Shown here piece after piece: positions 1 to 7,942 of a stretch of DNA of 64,000 nucleotides (the stretch's first letter is position 1; every line of letters starts with the position of its first letter). The DNA lies in contig NZ_CP015401.2 of NCBI RefSeq assembly GCF_001688725.2, positions 1,612,001 to 1,676,000 of the forward strand, read 5' to 3'. This DNA is from Bacteroides caecimuris. GTDB lineage: Bacteria > Bacteroidota > Bacteroidia > Bacteroidales > Bacteroidaceae. Position numbers and translations under genes: made by a program. The notes beneath the pieces are model-generated. The model was not told the origin of the DNA. It ran no database searches and saw only the letters and a program-made list of their open reading frames with translations.

Positions 1-167
1 GGTACCATGATAGAAAGAATGGCGCATCCGTAATTGGTTACAGCTACTTCCATTCCCTTTGTGTTTTTGAGGATAAATAAATCGGTTTTCTTATCATTTA
101 TATCCTTTTGGAAATCTTTCCGGCTGAGCCCTGATAGATTCCCTTCTGTTGGGAATGTGTTATTCAT
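1..167 (-). CDS. galM: Aldose 1-epimerase (galactose mutarotase), N-terminal part, cut by window edge
   Basis: Reading the minus strand from ATG at 167 gives 55 codons open to the window edge. The peptide has a typical GalM beginning: a GLSRKDF segment, then a strand pattern with FILKNTKGMEV and VTNYGCAILSIMV. In known GalM proteins this region forms the first beta strands of the galactose-mutarotase sandwich. The family interconverts alpha and beta anomers of glucose and galactose. There is no signal peptide in the visible part, so a cytoplasmic enzyme is likely. It diverges from manA with about 260 bp between the starts. In Bacteroides this gene often heads a galactose operon with a sugar permease and galK, which would lie to the left of the window. 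The catalytic His and Glu are outside the window, so activity cannot be judged. Confidence 0.8.
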   Translation of the reverse strand, partial: MNNTFPTEGNLSGLSRKDFQKDINDKKTDLFILKNTKGMEVAVTNYGCAILSIMV

Positions 168-360
168 GTTTGGTATTATTAAAAATTTCCTGCAAATAAA
201 GGGAAATTCTTTCTTTCTCACAAATTATTCCGACTAAATATAACAGGTGCTTTAGGAAAGTTTAGCTTTATTACTTCATCTTCTTTCGGATACAAAAGCA
301 AAAGATGATTTCTTAAATGAATTTTCATCCTCCTTTTCTTTAAAACTAAACTATTTTTTG

Positions 361-368
361 TATGTTTG
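361..368 (+). promoter_or_regulatory. manA: Bacteroides -7 box for manA
   Basis: TATGTTTG matches the Bacteroides -7 consensus TAnnTTTG exactly, 60 bp before the manA start. No convincing -33 TTTG was seen about 20 bp upstream, so the call rests on the -7 box alone. The 168-427 region also serves as the galM upstream region, but no exact -7 box was found on the minus strand. Confidence 0.5.
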
Positions 369-427
369 CTCCCGGATTGTAACAATCCGAGCGAATTTAA
401 TCTAAGTTTATAACAAGAAAAACTAAA

Positions 428-1399
428 ATGTATCCATTAAAATTCGAACCTATTCTGAAGCAGACGCTTTGGGGGGGCGACAAAATTATTCCATTCAAGC
501 ATTTGAACGCAGACTTGAAAGGAGTAGGAGAAAGCTGGGAGATTTCCGGTGTTGAGGACAATGAATCCGTAGTGGCTAATGGCCCGGATAAAGGTTTAAC
601 CTTAGCCGATATGGTAAGAAAGTATCGTGAGGAACTGGTTGGTGAAGCGAATTATGCCCGTTTCGGCAACAAATTTCCGTTGCTCATTAAGTTCATCGAT
701 GCCAAACAGGATTTGTCAATCCAGGTACACCCAACAGATGAGTTGGCGAAGAAACGCCATAATTCGATGGGAAAAACCGAGATGTGGTATGTGGTAGATG
801 CCGACCAAGGAGCTAAATTGCGTTCAGGATTCTCTGAACAGATTACCCCGAAAGAATATAAAGAACGCGTGTTGAACAATACGATTACCGACGTATTGCA
901 AGAGTATGAAATCCATCCGGGTGATGTGTTTTTCCTTCCTGCCGGACGTGTGCATAGTATCGGAGCCGGGGCGTTCATTGCCGAGATTCAACAGACTTCT
1001 GACATAACGTACCGTATCTACGACTTCAACCGCAAGGACGCGAACGGCAAAACCCGTGAACTTCACACCGATTTAGCTCGTGAAGCCATCAATTACGAAG
1101 TATTGGATGACTACCGCACTAAATACGATGCAGTGAAGGATGAACCGGTAGAATTGGTGGCATGTCCTTATTTCACGACTTCTCTGTATGACATGACTGA
1201 AGAAATCAGTTGTGATTACTCGGAACTTGACTCGTTTGTGATTTTTATCTGCATGGAAGGTACATGCAAAATGAGAGACAATGAAGGCAATGAACTGACT
1301 GTTAGTGCCGGAGAATCTATTTTGTTGCCTGCAACTACGCAAGACATCACAATCACTCCTGAAGGAGGAAATGTGAAATTGTTGGAGACATACGTGTAA
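428..1399 (+). CDS. manA: Mannose-6-phosphate isomerase, type I, short form
   Basis: A 323-residue protein that interconverts mannose-6-phosphate and fructose-6-phosphate in the cytoplasm. It feeds mannose into glycolysis or supplies mannose-6-P for GDP-mannose and GDP-fucose synthesis. The cupin zinc ligands are visible: Q99 and H101 in the QVHP motif, E118 in KTEMW, and H176 in PAGRVHSIG. The length fits the short Bacillus-type ManA rather than the roughly 400-residue enterobacterial form. The ATG at 428 follows a -7 box at 361-368, giving a leader of about 50 nt. It is a single gene followed by its own hairpin terminator and diverges from galM, which suits a sugar-interconversion neighbourhood. 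Confidence 0.95.
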   Translation: MYPLKFEPILKQTLWGGDKIIPFKHLNADLKGVGESWEISGVEDNESVVANGPDKGLTLADMVRKYREELVGEANYARFGNKFPLLIKFIDAKQDLSIQVHPTDELAKKRHNSMGKTEMWYVVDADQGAKLRSGFSEQITPKEYKERVLNNTITDVLQEYEIHPGDVFFLPAGRVHSIGAGAFIAEIQQTSDITYRIYDFNRKDANGKTRELHTDLAREAINYEVLDDYRTKYDAVKDEPVELVACPYFTTSLYDMTEEISCDYSELDSFVIFICMEGTCKMRDNEGNELTVSAGESILLPATTQDITITPEGGNVKLLETYV

Positions 1400-1419
1400 A
1401 ATTTAATATGCATATAGTT

Positions 1420-1472
1420 AAGGTCATTCGACTTTGTTCCGTTATGGCGGGCAAAGCCGGATGACCTTTTTC
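1420..1472 (+). terminator. Terminator hairpin after manA
   Basis: AAGGTCAT...ATGACCTT arms, extended inward by imperfect TCGACTTTG/CAAAGCCGG pairing, followed by TTTTTCT. It starts 20 bp after the manA stop. Confidence 0.75.
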
Positions 1473-1474
1473 TG

Positions 1475-1533
1475 TAAAGCTATGCTTTAGCAATCGTAAA
1501 GCATAGCTTTATGGTCTCTAAAGCGGTGCTTTA
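1475..1533. repeat. Cluster of TAAAGC...GCTTTA palindromes
   Basis: Two perfect 15-bp inverted arms (1475-1489 and 1497-1511) are separated by 7 bp. A third palindrome of the same type, TAAAGCggtGCTTTA, lies at 1519-1533. Each arm is itself nearly palindromic. The cluster sits directly after the manA terminator in the gap between convergent genes. Confidence 0.7.
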
Positions 1534-1566
1534 GGTTGTATAAAACATAGCTATTATTAATGGGGA

Positions 1567-1810
1567 GGGTACAGAAGGTACAGAAATTCACCCCTCCCTA
1601 TCACACACGCACACGTATACGTATACGCGCGCGTTTATTTATGTATGCGAGAAATGCATATAATATATTAAGGATATGTGGAAATAGAATTATGGATAAG
1701 AGGCATTGGGAGGATATCCGTTTCTGTCCATATTCTATTTCTCACCTATATTATACGCGTGCGTGTGCGTGTGTGATAGGGAGGGGTGAATTTCTGTACC
1801 TTCTGTACCC
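1567..1810. repeat. Long inverted repeat, 49-bp perfect arms
   Basis: The arm at 1567-1615 is the exact reverse complement of the arm at 1762-1810 (49 of 49 by eye). Each arm carries GGTACAGAA, a C-rich CACCCCTCCC block and an alternating ACACACGCACACG tract. The 146-bp centre holds a second imperfect stem, GTGgAAATAGAAT against ATTCTATTTCtCAC, so the whole element can fold into a long cruciform or hairpin. It fills most of the 1400-1882 gap between manA and the convergent minus-strand cluster. It encodes no convincing protein. It resembles a dispersed intergenic repeat or MITE-like element; mobility is inferred, not shown. Confidence 0.85.
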
Positions 1811-1882
1811 GTCTTGCGATGAAAAGAAGTAATTGTAAGCTACCTTGGTTGTTTGATAAATCGGTTGGCGTTGAAAAATTAA

Positions 1883-2143
1883 TTATCTCAATTTCCTAAA
1901 ATACGTCCGCATCTTCCGCATAATCTTGATTCCTATCATTACTCCGTCAAAGATAGCCATCCCGGTATTGAACGAACGCATGATAGCATCCGCCTTATTG
2001 GTTGCCGGAGCAATCGGGGCAAATATCTCGCGTGTTGTAGCGGTCATGGCTCTTTTTTGGGCATGAATCTCATCCAAGAGTTTCTTTTTACGTTCGGCAA
2101 TCTCTTCTAACGTGAATTTCTTTGGTGGTGTCTGCGCATTCAT
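1883..2143 (-). CDS. Small conserved hypothetical protein, end of envelope cluster
   Basis: An 86-residue protein with a basic, Lys/Glu-rich N-terminal half likely to form a helix, then a more hydrophobic C-terminal stretch (FNTGMAIFDGVMIGIKIM) ending in a very basic tail. No known domain was recognised. It starts 3 bp after the stop of the holin-like gene upstream, so the two are almost certainly cotranscribed. The trio with a YtxH protein and a DUF1469-like membrane protein recalls the E. coli yqjD-yqjE-yqjK arrangement, where the third small protein is also poorly understood. A role in envelope stress is only inferred from that layout. Confidence 0.75.
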   Translation of the reverse strand: MNAQTPPKKFTLEEIAERKKKLLDEIHAQKRAMTATTREIFAPIAPATNKADAIMRSFNTGMAIFDGVMIGIKIMRKMRTYFRKLR

Positions 2144-2146
2144 AAT

Positions 2147-2515
2147 TTATTTATTTGAATCAGTTAAAAATAAATTAGCTAGGAAGTTCACCATCGGAGA
2201 AATGATGAGCTGCTTGCGGAAAATAATAACCAAGGCGATGAGAGCCATGTTGATACCCGCAATAATGGCGAAACTCGACATCAGTCCGCCCACGAAAGGC
2301 TCTAATATATAAGCAAGAGCAAAAAATAAATAAAACAGGGCAACCATGCCCAAGATAATAAGTATTAGTATCATTATTAACGTGGAAAAAAGTATGGTTA
2401 ACTTCTCCGTCAATTCTAATATGGTATATTCTTTTTGAAGCTTCAGATATTTCTTAAACTCAAAAAATAACTGCTGAAAATTTTCAATACTTTTATCGTC
2501 TCCCAACATAGTCAC
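2147..2515 (-). CDS. Holin-superfamily-like (DUF1469/YqjE type) membrane protein
   Basis: A 122-residue protein with a hydrophilic N-terminal helix and two strong transmembrane hairpins' worth of hydrophobic sequence (about residues 45-75 and 80-100). This is the layout of the putative Actinobacterial holin-X/YqjE family. Despite the family name, chromosomal members are not phage lysis proteins. They usually sit beside YtxH or DUF883 genes and are thought to act at the inner membrane. A second ATG lies two codons downstream (2509). It is the middle gene of a three-gene minus-strand operon, with 26 bp to the YtxH gene upstream and 3 bp to the next gene. Confidence 0.8.
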   Translation of the reverse strand: MTMLGDDKSIENFQQLFFEFKKYLKLQKEYTILELTEKLTILFSTLIMILILIILGMVALFYLFFALAYILEPFVGGLMSSFAIIAGINMALIALVIIFRKQLIISPMVNFLANLFLTDSNK

Positions 2516-2541
2516 TCTGTTTTTAATCTTTGGTTACTTAC

Positions 2542-2751
2542 TTATTCTGCTATTTCTCCTTTCATCTCCGCAGCAATCTCGTCAACAAGAGTTTCCATTT
2601 CGCTACGGTTTAGTTTGATTCCTTTTTTACGAAGAATTTCTGCAATTTTGTGACGAGTGTCTTCTCCTTTTTCAGGAGCAAATAAAATACCAAGGGCTGC
2701 GCCTACGGCTGCACCACCCAGAAAAGCTGCTAAAACATTCAATCCTTTCAT
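2542..2751 (-). CDS. YtxH domain small membrane protein
   Basis: A 69-residue protein starting with a glycine- and alanine-rich hydrophobic segment (residues 4-25, with GGAAVGAALGILFAP), then the PEKGEDTR signature and a charged amphipathic helix. This is the YtxH family, small stress-associated inner-membrane proteins of unknown mechanism. It is the first gene of the minus-strand cluster, and its promoter box lies about 30 bp upstream. The family assignment is firm; the function is not known. Confidence 0.9.
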   Translation of the reverse strand: MKGLNVLAAFLGGAAVGAALGILFAPEKGEDTRHKIAEILRKKGIKLNRSEMETLVDEIAAEMKGEIAE

Positions 2752-2783
2752 AATGTATAATGTTTAAAATGATTATAATACAA

Positions 2784-2791
2784 CAAATATA
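2784..2791 (-). promoter_or_regulatory. -7 box for the YtxH operon
   Basis: The minus strand reads TATATTTG, an exact TAnnTTTG match 33 bp upstream of the YtxH start. No -33 element was found at the usual spacing. Confidence 0.55.
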
Positions 2792-2916
2792 ACATTTTTA
2801 TGGAAAGGTTGTTCATGCAAACAGGAAAAAAGTGCTTTGTTTTATAATTCTTTTTTTCTTTAGGGGTTTAATCTTATTTAACGGAGCTTTGTAGCTTACC
2901 ATTGAAGGTTAAGACG

Positions 2917-2924
2917 TACTTTTG
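2917..2924 (+). promoter_or_regulatory. -7 box ahead of an SDR gene remnant
   Basis: TACTTTTG matches TAnnTTTG and lies 27 bp before the ATG at 2952. The promoter may outlive the gene it once served. Confidence 0.4.
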
Positions 2925-2951
2925 TTTTCAAATATTGTAAATCAAAACATA

Positions 2952-3014
2952 ATGGAAGCTAAGATTGTTTTAATAACAGGTGCCGATAGCGGAATGGGTG
3001 AAGACAAACTTTGA
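2952..3014 (+). pseudogene. Short-chain dehydrogenase remnant (N-terminal 20 codons)
   Basis: From ATG at 2952 the peptide reads MEAKIVLITGADSGMGEDKL and then stops. The ITGADSGMG segment is the first strand and TGxxxGxG cofactor loop of a short-chain dehydrogenase/reductase, a family normally about 250 residues long. After the stop, another frame reads NFDAYKSGKGYYFV and stops at about 3050, which could be the tail of the same or another lost gene. The simplest reading is a large internal deletion. The rest of the 2752-3183 gap holds only AT-rich sequence. Confidence 0.6.
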
Positions 3015-3183
3015 TGCCTACAAATCAGGTAAAGGGTACTATTTCGTATAAGAAAAAGCCGGAATAGACGTTTTTTTGATGGTTTTCTTTGCCGGATGAT
3101 AAAATTTCTATTATTTTGTTGCCCGAAATTAAAATAGAATAGACGAAAATATTGAATTATTAATTAAAACAGAGTATAGGATT

Positions 3184-3678
3184 ATGAAAAAATTAGTCGT
3201 ATTAGGAATGGGGGTATGCTTGGTGCTGGCATTTGCATCTTGTAAATCCAGCGAAAGTGCCTATAAGAAAGCTTACGAAAAAGCTAAACAACAAGAATTG
3301 GCAGAACCGCAGGTGGAAGCTCCGGTAGAAGTAACTCCGGTAGTTGCAGCTCCTGTGACAACTACTAAAGTGGCAGATACATCCGGCGTTCGTCAGGAAA
3401 AGGTTACAGTGGTTTCTGGCAACGAAGGGTTGAAAGATTATAGCATCGTAGCAGGTAGCTTTGGTGTGAAAGCGAATGCTGAAGGCCTGAAAGATTGGTT
3501 GGATGGACAAGGATATCAGTCTACGATTGCATTTAATGCTGACAAGGCAATGTATCGCGTTATCGTAAATTCATTTGCTGATAAGGCCGCTGCTGCTGAA
3601 GCTCGCGACGCATTCAAGGCTAAATATCCGAACCGTTCGGATTTCCAAGGTGCTTGGTTGCTGTATCGTGTATATTGA
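3184..3678 (+). CDS. SPOR-domain lipoprotein
   Basis: A 164-residue protein with a lipoprotein signal peptide ending in the lipobox LAFASC. A Pro/Val/Glu/Ala-rich linker follows (residues 35-70), then a C-terminal SPOR domain of about 75 residues (YSIVAGSFGVKANAEGLKDW...). SPOR domains bind denuded septal peptidoglycan, so the protein probably sits in the periplasm anchored to the outer membrane and localises to division sites. It appears to be a single gene with its own terminator at 3732-3762. In E. coli, DamX, DedD, FtsN and RlpA carry the same domain; this is not an orthologue of any one of them by architecture. Confidence 0.85.
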   Translation: MKKLVVLGMGVCLVLAFASCKSSESAYKKAYEKAKQQELAEPQVEAPVEVTPVVAAPVTTTKVADTSGVRQEKVTVVSGNEGLKDYSIVAGSFGVKANAEGLKDWLDGQGYQSTIAFNADKAMYRVIVNSFADKAAAAEARDAFKAKYPNRSDFQGAWLLYRVY

Positions 3679-3731
3679 TTTCTTTTTGGTAATATATATT
3701 GGAAAGAACGAACGTTTTTTCCGAATAAGAA

Positions 3732-3762
3732 GGCGGTAACTGGGAAGTTACTGCTTTTTTAT
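3732..3762 (+). terminator. Terminator after the SPOR lipoprotein gene
   Basis: GGCGGTAACT gggaAGTTACTGC followed by TTTTTT, 50 bp after the stop. Confidence 0.8.
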
Positions 3763-3858
3763 TGGAAATGAGTGATATCTCCGTTTAGATATTTTTATCT
3801 TTCTACTAAAAGAAGTTATAAATGATGGGAAGGAAACTTTTATAGCAAAGAAAGTTTT

Positions 3859-3866
3859 TACTTTTG
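3859..3866 (+). promoter_or_regulatory. -7 box for the cysQ sulfonation operon
   Basis: TACTTTTG matches TAnnTTTG 62 bp upstream of cysQ. Predicted start of transcription is near 3873. A clear -33 TTTG was not seen. All genes to 11,586 lie on the same strand with short gaps and could be read from here. Confidence 0.5.
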
Positions 3867-3928
3867 TCAATTCTTAATTTAGAGAATGTATTGCCTGAAT
3901 GTGAATAGGGCATTAATTTAGAGATTGA

Positions 3929-4753
3929 ATGGAACAAAAATATGTAATGGCTGCTATCGAGGCGGCTTTAAAAGCAGGTGAAAAGATTCTTTCTGTTTAT
4001 AATGATCCGGCATCGGATTTTGAAATAGAAAGGAAAGCTGATAACTCTCCGCTAACTATAGCAGACAGAAAAGCGCATGAAGCGATTGTGGCTATTCTGA
4101 ATGATACTCCTTTTCCAGTTCTTAGTGAAGAAGGGAAGCATTTAGGGTATGAGACTCGACGTGAGTGGGATAATTTATGGATTGTAGATCCTCTGGATGG
4201 AACGAAGGAGTTTATCAAGCGTAATGGAGAATTTACGGTAAATATCGCTTTGGTGCAGGACTCTGTGCCTGTGTTCGGTGTTATTTATGTGCCTGTGAAA
4301 AATGAACTTTATTTTGGGGTTGAAGGCGTAGGGGCTTATAAATGTTCCGGTATTGCCAGTTGGGAAGGTGACGGCGTGGCATTGGAAGGACTGGTTGCGA
4401 AATCGGAACGGTTACCTTTGAAGGAAGTACACGATCATCTGATTGTGGTTGCTTCACGTTCGCACCTGTCGCCTGAAACAGAATCATATATTGCAGATTT
4501 AAGAAAGAAACACGGCAGTGTGGAGTTGATTTCGAGTGGAAGTTCTATTAAAATCTGTCTGGTTTCTGAAGGAAAGGCTGATGTATATCCGCGTTTCGCT
4601 CCGACAATGGAGTGGGATACGGCTGCAGGGCATGCGATAGCCCGTGCCGCAGGGATGGAAGTATATCAGGCTGGAAAGGAAGAACCTCTACGATATAACA
4701 AGGAGGATTTATTGAATCCTTGGTTTGTTGTTGAGCCAAAAAGAGAACATTAA
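3929..4753 (+). CDS. cysQ: 3'(2'),5'-bisphosphate nucleotidase
   Basis: A 274-residue inositol-monophosphatase-fold enzyme that hydrolyses PAP (3'-phosphoadenosine 5'-phosphate) to AMP. The metal-binding motifs are visible: EE at 67-68, DPLDGT at 87-92, and WDTAAGHA around 229-236. PAP is the by-product of every PAPS-dependent sulfotransfer and inhibits sulfotransferases, so the gene fits an operon ending in a sulfotransferase. It is the first gene of the run cysQ, SLC13 permease, cysC, cysD, cysN, sulfotransferase, with 11 bp to the next gene. Cytoplasmic. The start at 3929 follows a promoter box at 3859. Confidence 0.95.
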   Translation: MEQKYVMAAIEAALKAGEKILSVYNDPASDFEIERKADNSPLTIADRKAHEAIVAILNDTPFPVLSEEGKHLGYETRREWDNLWIVDPLDGTKEFIKRNGEFTVNIALVQDSVPVFGVIYVPVKNELYFGVEGVGAYKCSGIASWEGDGVALEGLVAKSERLPLKEVHDHLIVVASRSHLSPETESYIADLRKKHGSVELISSGSSIKICLVSEGKADVYPRFAPTMEWDTAAGHAIARAAGMEVYQAGKEEPLRYNKEDLLNPWFVVEPKREH

Positions 4754-4764
4754 ATAATGTTTAT

Positions 4765-6318
4765 ATGACATTTGAAATTGTATTTGTACTATTATCCCTA
4801 TTGGGAATGGTAGCGGCTTTGGTAGCAGACAAGATGCGTCCGGGCATGATACTTTTTTCGGTAGTGGTTTTGTTTCTGTGTGCCGGCATTCTGACTCCTA
4901 AGGAGATGTTGGAAGGGTTTAGTAATAAAGGGATGATTACCGTTGCTCTACTGTTTTTGGTGAGTGAGGGGATCCGCCAGTCGGGTACATTGGGGCAAGT
5001 GATTAAGAAGTTGCTCCCGCAAGGAAAGACGACGGTATTCAAAGCACAGCTGCGTATCTTGCCTTCAGTGGCTTTTATTTCTGCCTTTCTGAATAATACG
5101 CCTGTCGTGGTTATTTTTGCTCCGATTATCAAGCATTGGGCTAAATCGGTGAATCTTCCGGCTACGAAGTTCTTGATTCCTCTTTCTTATGTGACTATTT
5201 TGGGAGGTATCTGTACACTGATCGGTACTTCTACCAATCTGGTGGTGCACGGAATGATATTGGAGGCCGGATTTGAGGGCTTTTCTATGTTCGAACTCGG
5301 AAAGGTGGGTATTTTTATCGCTATTGCCGGAATCATTTATATATTTCTTTTCTCCAAACGTCTTTTGCCAGATGCACGTCCGGATACGGCTGTGCCGGAT
5401 GAAGAAGTAGAGGAAGGAGAGAAGTTGCATCGGGTAGAGGCGGTTTTAGGTGCCCGTTTTCCTGGTATCAATAAAAAACTGAAGGATTTTAATTTCCAAC
5501 GTCATTACGGTGCGGAGGTAAAAGAGATTAAAACACGTAACGGACAACGTTTTGTGTCGAATCTGGAGGATGTGGTACTTCACGAAGGAGATACGCTGGT
5601 GGTGATGGCTGATGATACATTTATCCCGACATGGGGTGAATCTTCTGTGTTTGTCTTGTTGACGAACGGAAATGAACCGGATACTACCGGAAAGAAAAAG
5701 CGCTGGTTTGCTTTGTTATTGTTGATTCTGATGATTGTCGGCGCAACGGTAGGTGAACTTCCGGTAACAAAGGAGATGTTTCCCGATATCAAGCTGGATA
5801 TGTTTTTCTTTGTGTCTATCACTACTATTATTATGGCATGGACAAATCTGTTCCCTGCCCGTAAATACACTAAATATATTTCGTGGGACATATTGATAAC
5901 GATTGCCTGTGCGTTTGCTATCAGTAAGGCAATGGTGAACTCCGGTGTGGCGGATAGCGTTGCGAAGTTTATTATTGGATTGAGTGATGATTATGGTCCG
6001 CACGTGCTGCTCGCAATGTTGTTTATCATTACGAATCTGTTTACGGAACTGATAACGAATAATGCTGCGGCTGCCTTGGCTTTCCCGTTGGCATTGTCGC
6101 TTGCTTCGCAATTGGGAGTAAGTCCGACGCCATTCTTTGTAGTGATTTGTATGGCTGCATCTGCCAGTTTCTCAACGCCTATCGGTTATCAGACGAATCT
6201 GATTGTACAAGGTATCGGTAACTATAAGTTTACGGATTTTGTACGTATCGGTTTGCCGCTTAATATTATAACTTTTTTAATATCTATTATCCTGATCCCG
6301 TTGATCTGGAACTTTTAA
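4765..6318 (+). CDS. SLC13/DASS family permease with an RCK_C (TrkA-C) insert, probable sulfate importer
   Basis: A 517-residue membrane protein. Two blocks of transmembrane helices (about residues 1-200 and 315-517) flank a soluble segment of about 100 residues. That segment resembles an RCK_C/TrkA-C regulatory domain (HYGAEVKEIKTRNG and LHEGDTLVVMAD). The SLC13-type motif with STNLVVHG near 155 and the NNAAAALAFP block near 430 are visible. The family moves sulfate or dicarboxylates with sodium. Its place between cysQ and cysC makes sulfate the best guess, which is inference from context. Eleven base pairs separate it from cysQ and 15 from cysC. Confidence 0.9.
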   Translation: MTFEIVFVLLSLLGMVAALVADKMRPGMILFSVVVLFLCAGILTPKEMLEGFSNKGMITVALLFLVSEGIRQSGTLGQVIKKLLPQGKTTVFKAQLRILPSVAFISAFLNNTPVVVIFAPIIKHWAKSVNLPATKFLIPLSYVTILGGICTLIGTSTNLVVHGMILEAGFEGFSMFELGKVGIFIAIAGIIYIFLFSKRLLPDARPDTAVPDEEVEEGEKLHRVEAVLGARFPGINKKLKDFNFQRHYGAEVKEIKTRNGQRFVSNLEDVVLHEGDTLVVMADDTFIPTWGESSVFVLLTNGNEPDTTGKKKRWFALLLLILMIVGATVGELPVTKEMFPDIKLDMFFFVSITTIIMAWTNLFPARKYTKYISWDILITIACAFAISKAMVNSGVADSVAKFIIGLSDDYGPHVLLAMLFIITNLFTELITNNAAAALAFPLALSLASQLGVSPTPFFVVICMAASASFSTPIGYQTNLIVQGIGNYKFTDFVRIGLPLNIITFLISIILIPLIWNF

Positions 6319-6333
6319 TAAATAAATCTGTAA

Positions 6334-6942
6334 ATGGAAGAAAAGAACCATATATATCCGATATTTGACCGCATGATGACGCGGCAGGATAAAGAAGAGC
6401 TTTTAAGACAACACAGTGTGATGATCTGGTTTACCGGATTGAGCGGTTCCGGAAAGAGCACGATTGCTATTGCGTTGGAACGTGAACTCCACGGGCGCGG
6501 ATTGCTTTGCCGTATCTTGGATGGGGATAATATCCGTAGTGGAATTAATAATAACCTGGGATTCTCTGAAACGGACCGGGTGGAAAATATTCGTCGTATA
6601 GCTGAAGTGTCTAAGCTGTTCCTAGATAGCGGTATCATTACGATTGCCGCATTTATCAGCCCTAATAATGATATTCGCGAAATGGCTGCAAATATCATTG
6701 GTAAGGATGACTTTCTGGAAATTTTCGTGAACACTCCATTAGAAGAGTGTGAGAAACGTGATGTGAAAGGGTTATATGCGAAGGCACGGAAGGGAGAGAT
6801 TCCGAATTTTACAGGAATTTCCGCACCATTTGAGGTGCCGGAACATCCGGCTTTGTCACTGGATACTTCTCAATTGACTTTGGAAGAATCGGTGAACCGT
6901 TTGTTGGAACTTGTTTTGCCAAAAGTGAAGAATATAAAATGA
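6334..6942 (+). CDS. cysC: Adenylylsulfate kinase (APS kinase)
   Basis: A 202-residue P-loop kinase that phosphorylates APS to PAPS, the universal sulfonate donor. The Walker A loop GLSGSGKST is at 35-43. The DGDNIR segment near 69 and the FISP segment near 110 are typical of APS kinases. It stands alone rather than being fused to CysN, so the pathway uses three separate proteins. It lies between the permease and cysD. The window shows no PAPS reductase, so the PAPS made here may be meant for sulfotransfer rather than cysteine synthesis; reductase genes could lie elsewhere in the genome. Confidence 0.95.
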   Translation: MEEKNHIYPIFDRMMTRQDKEELLRQHSVMIWFTGLSGSGKSTIAIALERELHGRGLLCRILDGDNIRSGINNNLGFSETDRVENIRRIAEVSKLFLDSGIITIAAFISPNNDIREMAANIIGKDDFLEIFVNTPLEECEKRDVKGLYAKARKGEIPNFTGISAPFEVPEHPALSLDTSQLTLEESVNRLLELVLPKVKNIK

Positions 6943-7021
6943 AGAATGAGGAATTAGGGATGAAGAATTAGTGTGCGGTTATCAGCAAATTCATAATTCG
7001 TAATTCATAATTTTAAAAATA
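6943..7021 (+). other. Spacer with imperfect AT-rich stem inside the cys operon
   Basis: The 79-bp gap between cysC and cysD carries direct AATTC/ATGAA-type repeats: GGAATTAGGGATGAAGAATT on one side, TTCATAATTCGTAATTCATA on the other. They can pair imperfectly over about 20 bp. This kind of spacer recurs between Bacteroides genes. No promoter box was seen. Confidence 0.45.
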
Positions 7022-7930
7022 ATGGAAGAATATAAATTAAGCCACTTGAAGGAACTTGAAGCAGAGTCTATTCATATCATCCGCGAGGTGGCGGCGGAAT
7101 TTGAGAATCCGGTGATGCTTTACAGTATCGGTAAGGATTCTTCGGTGATGGTACGTTTGGCTGAAAAAGCGTTTGCTCCGGGTAAGGTGCCATTCCCGTT
7201 GATGCACATCGATTCGAAATGGAAATTCAAGGAGATGATTCAGTTCCGTGATGAATATGCGAAGAAGTACGGATGGAATCTGATTGTGGAAAGTAATATG
7301 GAGGCTTTTCAGGCAGGGGTAGGACCTTTCACGCATGGAAGTAAGGTGCATACGGACCTGATGAAGACGCAGGCGTTGCTTCAAGCGCTGGATAAATATA
7401 AGTTTGACGCTGCATTCGGTGGAGCCCGCCGTGATGAGGAAAAGTCACGCGCGAAGGAACGTATTTTCTCTTTCCGAGATAAATTCCATCAATGGGATCC
7501 GAAAAATCAACGTCCTGAATTGTGGGATATTTATAATGCCCGTGTGCACAAGGGGGAGAGTATCCGTGTATTTCCGATTAGTAACTGGACAGAGTTGGAC
7601 ATCTGGCAGTATATTCGTTTAGAGAATATTCCGATTGTTCCGCTTTATTATGCTAAGGAACGTCCGGTGATTAATTTGGATGGTAATATCATTATGGCGG
7701 ATGATGAGCGTCTGCCCGAAAAGTACCGGGATCAGATTGAAATGAAGATGGTTCGTTTCCGTACGTTGGGCTGCTGGCCGCTGACCGGTGCGGTGGAAAG
7801 TGGGGCGGCTACCATCGAAGAGATTGTGGAAGAAATGATGACTACCACCAAGAGTGAACGTACTACTCGTGTGATAGACTTTGACCAGGAAGGTAGTATG
7901 GAACAAAAGAAACGTGAAGGATACTTTTAA
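7022..7930 (+). CDS. cysD: Sulfate adenylyltransferase small subunit (ATP sulfurylase)
   Basis: A 302-residue PP-loop protein with the nucleotide motif SIGKDSSVM at 35-43 and the conserved [15 protein letters not shown] block near 134-148. With CysN it makes APS and pyrophosphate from ATP and sulfate, driven by GTP hydrolysis. Length and C-terminal tail (EGYF) are those of normal CysD. It lies 12 bp upstream of cysN, so the two subunits are cotranscribed. Confidence 0.96.
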   Translation: MEEYKLSHLKELEAESIHIIREVAAEFENPVMLYSIGKDSSVMVRLAEKAFAPGKVPFPLMHIDSKWKFKEMIQFRDEYAKKYGWNLIVESNMEAFQAGVGPFTHGSKVHTDLMKTQALLQALDKYKFDAAFGGARRDEEKSRAKERIFSFRDKFHQWDPKNQRPELWDIYNARVHKGESIRVFPISNWTELDIWQYIRLENIPIVPLYYAKERPVINLDGNIIMADDERLPEKYRDQIEMKMVRFRTLGCWPLTGAVESGAATIEEIVEEMMTTTKSERTTRVIDFDQEGSMEQKKREGYF

Positions 7931-7942
7931 TTGTAACTAGTA

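Noticed and set aside
34..237. 67-codon plus-strand frame at the window start
   Set aside because: It overlaps the galM start on the other strand, which has clear family sequence, and it has no domain or promoter.
1560..1832. 90-codon frame across the long inverted repeat
   Set aside because: The frame is created by the repeat arms; the peptide is low-complexity Arg/Thr-rich sequence with no family likeness.
1883..2751. Holin-like gene taken as prophage remnant
   Set aside because: It lies with a YtxH gene and a small conserved gene as in non-phage envelope clusters; no phage genes are near.
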